A DNA stretch of 33,046 nt from Microcaldota archaeon (GTDB lineage: Archaea; Micrarchaeota; Micrarchaeia; Micrarchaeales; CABMGC01). Below are positions 31,276-33,046 of the stretch, in pieces (positions within the stretch are counted from its first letter, which is position 1; each line of letters begins with the position of its first letter). A model generated the notes under the pieces. That model did no database searches and was not told the origin of the DNA. It was given only the letters and a program-made list of their open reading frames with translations. Location: positions 1-33,046 of the forward strand of contig JAJYJW010000009.1 in assembly GCA_021789155.1 (NCBI GenBank), given 5' to 3'. The position numbers and the translations under genes are program-made.

Positions 31276-32673
31276 ATGCGAATGGCAAATAACAGGGTAA
31301 TAGTGCTTGAAGATGGCGAGGAAAAGCGCCCAAAAGTAGTGCAGGAGAGCACGTTCTTCATCGATACGAATTTAAAAGACGTGGAGCGCAATCCCACCAC
31401 AAGGGTAATAGAAGAGACCTCAGAGGATGCCAAAGCGTTGAGCAGCGCGCGGGTTTCGTGTTTCTTCTGCAGGAAGGTAATAGATAGGGCCGAATGCATA
31501 GAACTTCCGCGAGGGATAGAGCTACCAGAGGAAAGAACATACGCAATACCTTTGAAGAAAAACGCCTTGAAAGCTTATTCCGGAAATGATGCCAAGAAAT
31601 ATTTTTGCGCTGGATGCAATTCGCTCGATGAGGTCAAAGAGTACGTAAACAAATTCCCGAAAGACTCAACCGCAGAATTGCGAAAGCTTATGGAAGATAG
31701 GATAATTGAATCCGCAGAGAAGGGATTCGACGACCTATTCAAGCTTGCTGATGAAACCCTGTCGGTTGCGCATGCACACGGCATCGCGACGCCAAGGTAC
31801 GAGCAAGACATCAACAAACCGGAATTATTGCTTTTGAGCATTCTTACCAGAGAGGAGGCCAAAATCGCTTTCCCGAGATACGTCAAAGGCATATCAAATA
31901 ACATTCCCGGAAACATGTTCTTTCCTAGAAGCGGCAGCATGCAAACAATGCTGAAATACGCTTCAATAATATATTTTGAAGATTTCTCTGAACGCAGCAA
32001 TTACAGGGCTCTGGATATGCTGATAACTGATATTTTTGACGACAGAATACGGAAAAATCTCATAGTTCTCGATCTCGCAAGGTGTAAATTGGTTGGGATA
32101 CCCCCGAGCATAAGCCTGCTTACTGGATTAAAAACCCTGTTTATAACAGGAAACGAACTTAGGACCTTGCCTGGAGCAATAGCTGACATGCCATCCCTCA
32201 ATAGCATATATGCGAGCAACAACAAGATAACCACATTGCCAAAACGCTTGTTCGCATCGAGAAGCATCGAGCACATCAGCCTATACAGCAACGATCTTAA
32301 AACAATGCCAAGATGCATTTCTAAGATGCAAGGGCTCGAAAGCCTAGATCTAAGGGAAAACCGGCTCATGCGCATACCTAAAGGTGCTTGCGGCATGCCA
32401 AACTTGAGGGATCTTAAACTAGATAGGAATCCAATAAAGGAGATGCCCGAAATAAAGTACGGCAGAAGCAGTCCGCTTACGATATCGCTAAACGAAACCC
32501 CAATTCATTCCCTGCCAAAGAGCGTAAGGAAGATGATGAAAAAAGGCATATTGAAATGCGAAGGCAAGGAGGAGCTGCAATACAATATATTCATGAGAGG
32601 CCTGTTGATCGCATATTACGTTGGAATAGCCATAAAATGGGGCATAGGGTGGAAGCAGGCAACCAGAAGCTGA
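31276..32673 (+). CDS. Zinc-motif plus leucine-rich-repeat protein
   Basis: 465 residues in three parts. Residues about 60-120 contain two C-x-x-C pairs about 50 residues apart (CFFCRK and CAGCNS), suggesting a zinc-binding fold. Residues 120-250 are helical (TAELRKLMEDRIIESAEKGF). Residues about 255-425 hold seven or so LRRs with the LP motif (LRTLPGAIADMPSLNSI, ITTLPKRLF, MRIPKGACGMPNLRDLKL). The tail has a hydrophobic stretch (GLLIAYYVGIAIKWGIG) that could be a single membrane-associated helix. Unlike the first LRR protein, its repeats are diverged and its codons match neighbouring genes. The function is unknown; LRRs suggest protein binding. ATG 31276 or 31282 may start it; AGGGC precedes the first. 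Confidence 0.82.
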   Translation: MRMANNRVIVLEDGEEKRPKVVQESTFFIDTNLKDVERNPTTRVIEETSEDAKALSSARVSCFFCRKVIDRAECIELPRGIELPEERTYAIPLKKNALKAYSGNDAKKYFCAGCNSLDEVKEYVNKFPKDSTAELRKLMEDRIIESAEKGFDDLFKLADETLSVAHAHGIATPRYEQDINKPELLLLSILTREEAKIAFPRYVKGISNNIPGNMFFPRSGSMQTMLKYASIIYFEDFSERSNYRALDMLITDIFDDRIRKNLIVLDLARCKLVGIPPSISLLTGLKTLFITGNELRTLPGAIADMPSLNSIYASNNKITTLPKRLFASRSIEHISLYSNDLKTMPRCISKMQGLESLDLRENRLMRIPKGACGMPNLRDLKLDRNPIKEMPEIKYGRSSPLTISLNETPIHSLPKSVRKMMKKGILKCEGKEELQYNIFMRGLLIAYYVGIAIKWGIGWKQATRS

Positions 32674-32734
32674 AATTGTCTGCAACCCAAACTCTTTATT
32701 ATTTGCTTTGTAAATATTAGCGTTGGTGCGGCCG

Positions 32735-33046
32735 ATGGCAGAAATACGCAACACTATTGGATTCTTCTCCAGTATGTTCGAAGATTCGCGAAGAGGAAGC
32801 TTTGCAGATTTCGCAAAGGCGTTCGCAAGCAAGCTTGCCTATTCCACCGGAGCGGACAACGTACACGTCAAGCTCGCGGGCAGCAGGGAAACCCTCACTT
32901 CGTCGGAGGAATTCGCCGCAAACTCCATGAAGCAGATGATAGACAACAACCTCAGCGAATACTCTTCTTTCAAGGACATGGTTGGATTCAACGTTGAAGG
33001 ATACAAAAGCTGCGGCGTATTCCCTTGCATAGCAAACGGGAAGGCG
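32735..33046 (+). CDS. Possible GAF-domain protein, 3' end outside window
   Basis: ATG 32735 with GGTG six to seven bases upstream opens a frame that runs off the window (104 residues). The sequence begins MAEIRNTIGFFSSMFEDSRR. It alternates helices and strands, with SKLAYSTGADNVHVKLAG, FAANSMKQMIDNNLSEYS and GYKSCGVFPCIANGKA; this is compatible with a GAF-like sensor domain (strand, then S-x-x-x-P-x-x-x-G-x). The similarity is weak and the catalytic or output part is not in view. A TATA-like TTTATTATTTG lies near 32694. Confidence 0.6.
   Translation, partial: MAEIRNTIGFFSSMFEDSRRGSFADFAKAFASKLAYSTGADNVHVKLAGSRETLTSSEEFAANSMKQMIDNNLSEYSSFKDMVGFNVEGYKSCGVFPCIANGKA

Overview
The window reads as a compact archaeal chromosome, most likely from a DPANN lineage such as Micrarchaeota. 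That placement is inference from gene content and density; no rRNA is present to confirm it. The domain is clear. There is an Orc1/Cdc6 initiator, SRP54, RNA polymerase subunit Rpo4, a DUF655 protein, a short aCPSF2-type beta-CASP nuclease, RNase P proteins Pop5 and probably Rpp30, the uL1-uL10-P1 stalk operon, archaeal uL30 and uL15, and archaeal/eukaryal-type GlyRS. Genes are tightly packed, with ATGA-type overlaps, TATA-like boxes about 25 bases before starts (many mRNAs look leaderless), and GGTG/GGAG Shine-Dalgarno sites inside operons.

Layout. 1-914: 5' part of a helical protein of unknown function on the minus strand. 915-1335: A+T-rich intergenic DNA, then an 18-codon highly basic mini-gene with its own TATA box and an intrinsic-type terminator. 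1361-5663: an M20 peptidase divergent from a ~990-residue helical-repeat plus leucine-rich-repeat (LRR) protein whose LRRs contain a very recent internal duplication. 5740-9761 (minus): methyltransferase, GT4 glycosyltransferase, a coiled-coil protein without a canonical start, and aCPSF2. 10018-13279 (minus): MoxR ATPase, DHFR-like reductase, uL30, uL15, a candidate structured RNA, and a YdcF-like protein. 13419-14352 (plus): Rpo4 and DUF655. 14389-14907 (minus): a small beta-helix protein. 15050-17088 (plus): leader ORF, winged-helix protein, SerRS, low-molecular-weight phosphatase. 17126-18542: SRP54 and tRNA-Gly(UCC). 18551-19590 (minus): RsgA GTPase with an apparent frameshift near its start. 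19640-22176 (plus): zinc-ribbon protein, GlyRS, CYTH protein. 22268-26890 (plus): uL1, uL10, P1, TldD, TldE. 26893-31131 (minus): Mrp-like ATPase, Cdc6, Rpp30-like, Pop5, alpha/beta hydrolase, nucleotidyltransferase-like protein. 31276-33046 (plus): a second LRR protein and the start of a possible GAF-domain protein.

Most genes serve information processing: translation, RNA maturation, transcription, replication initiation and protein targeting. The accessory, poorly explained elements are the two LRR proteins, the basic microprotein, the structured RNA after uL15, and two genes (coiled-coil, RsgA) whose reading frames extend upstream of any canonical start. I saw no transposase, CRISPR array, integrase or phage module.
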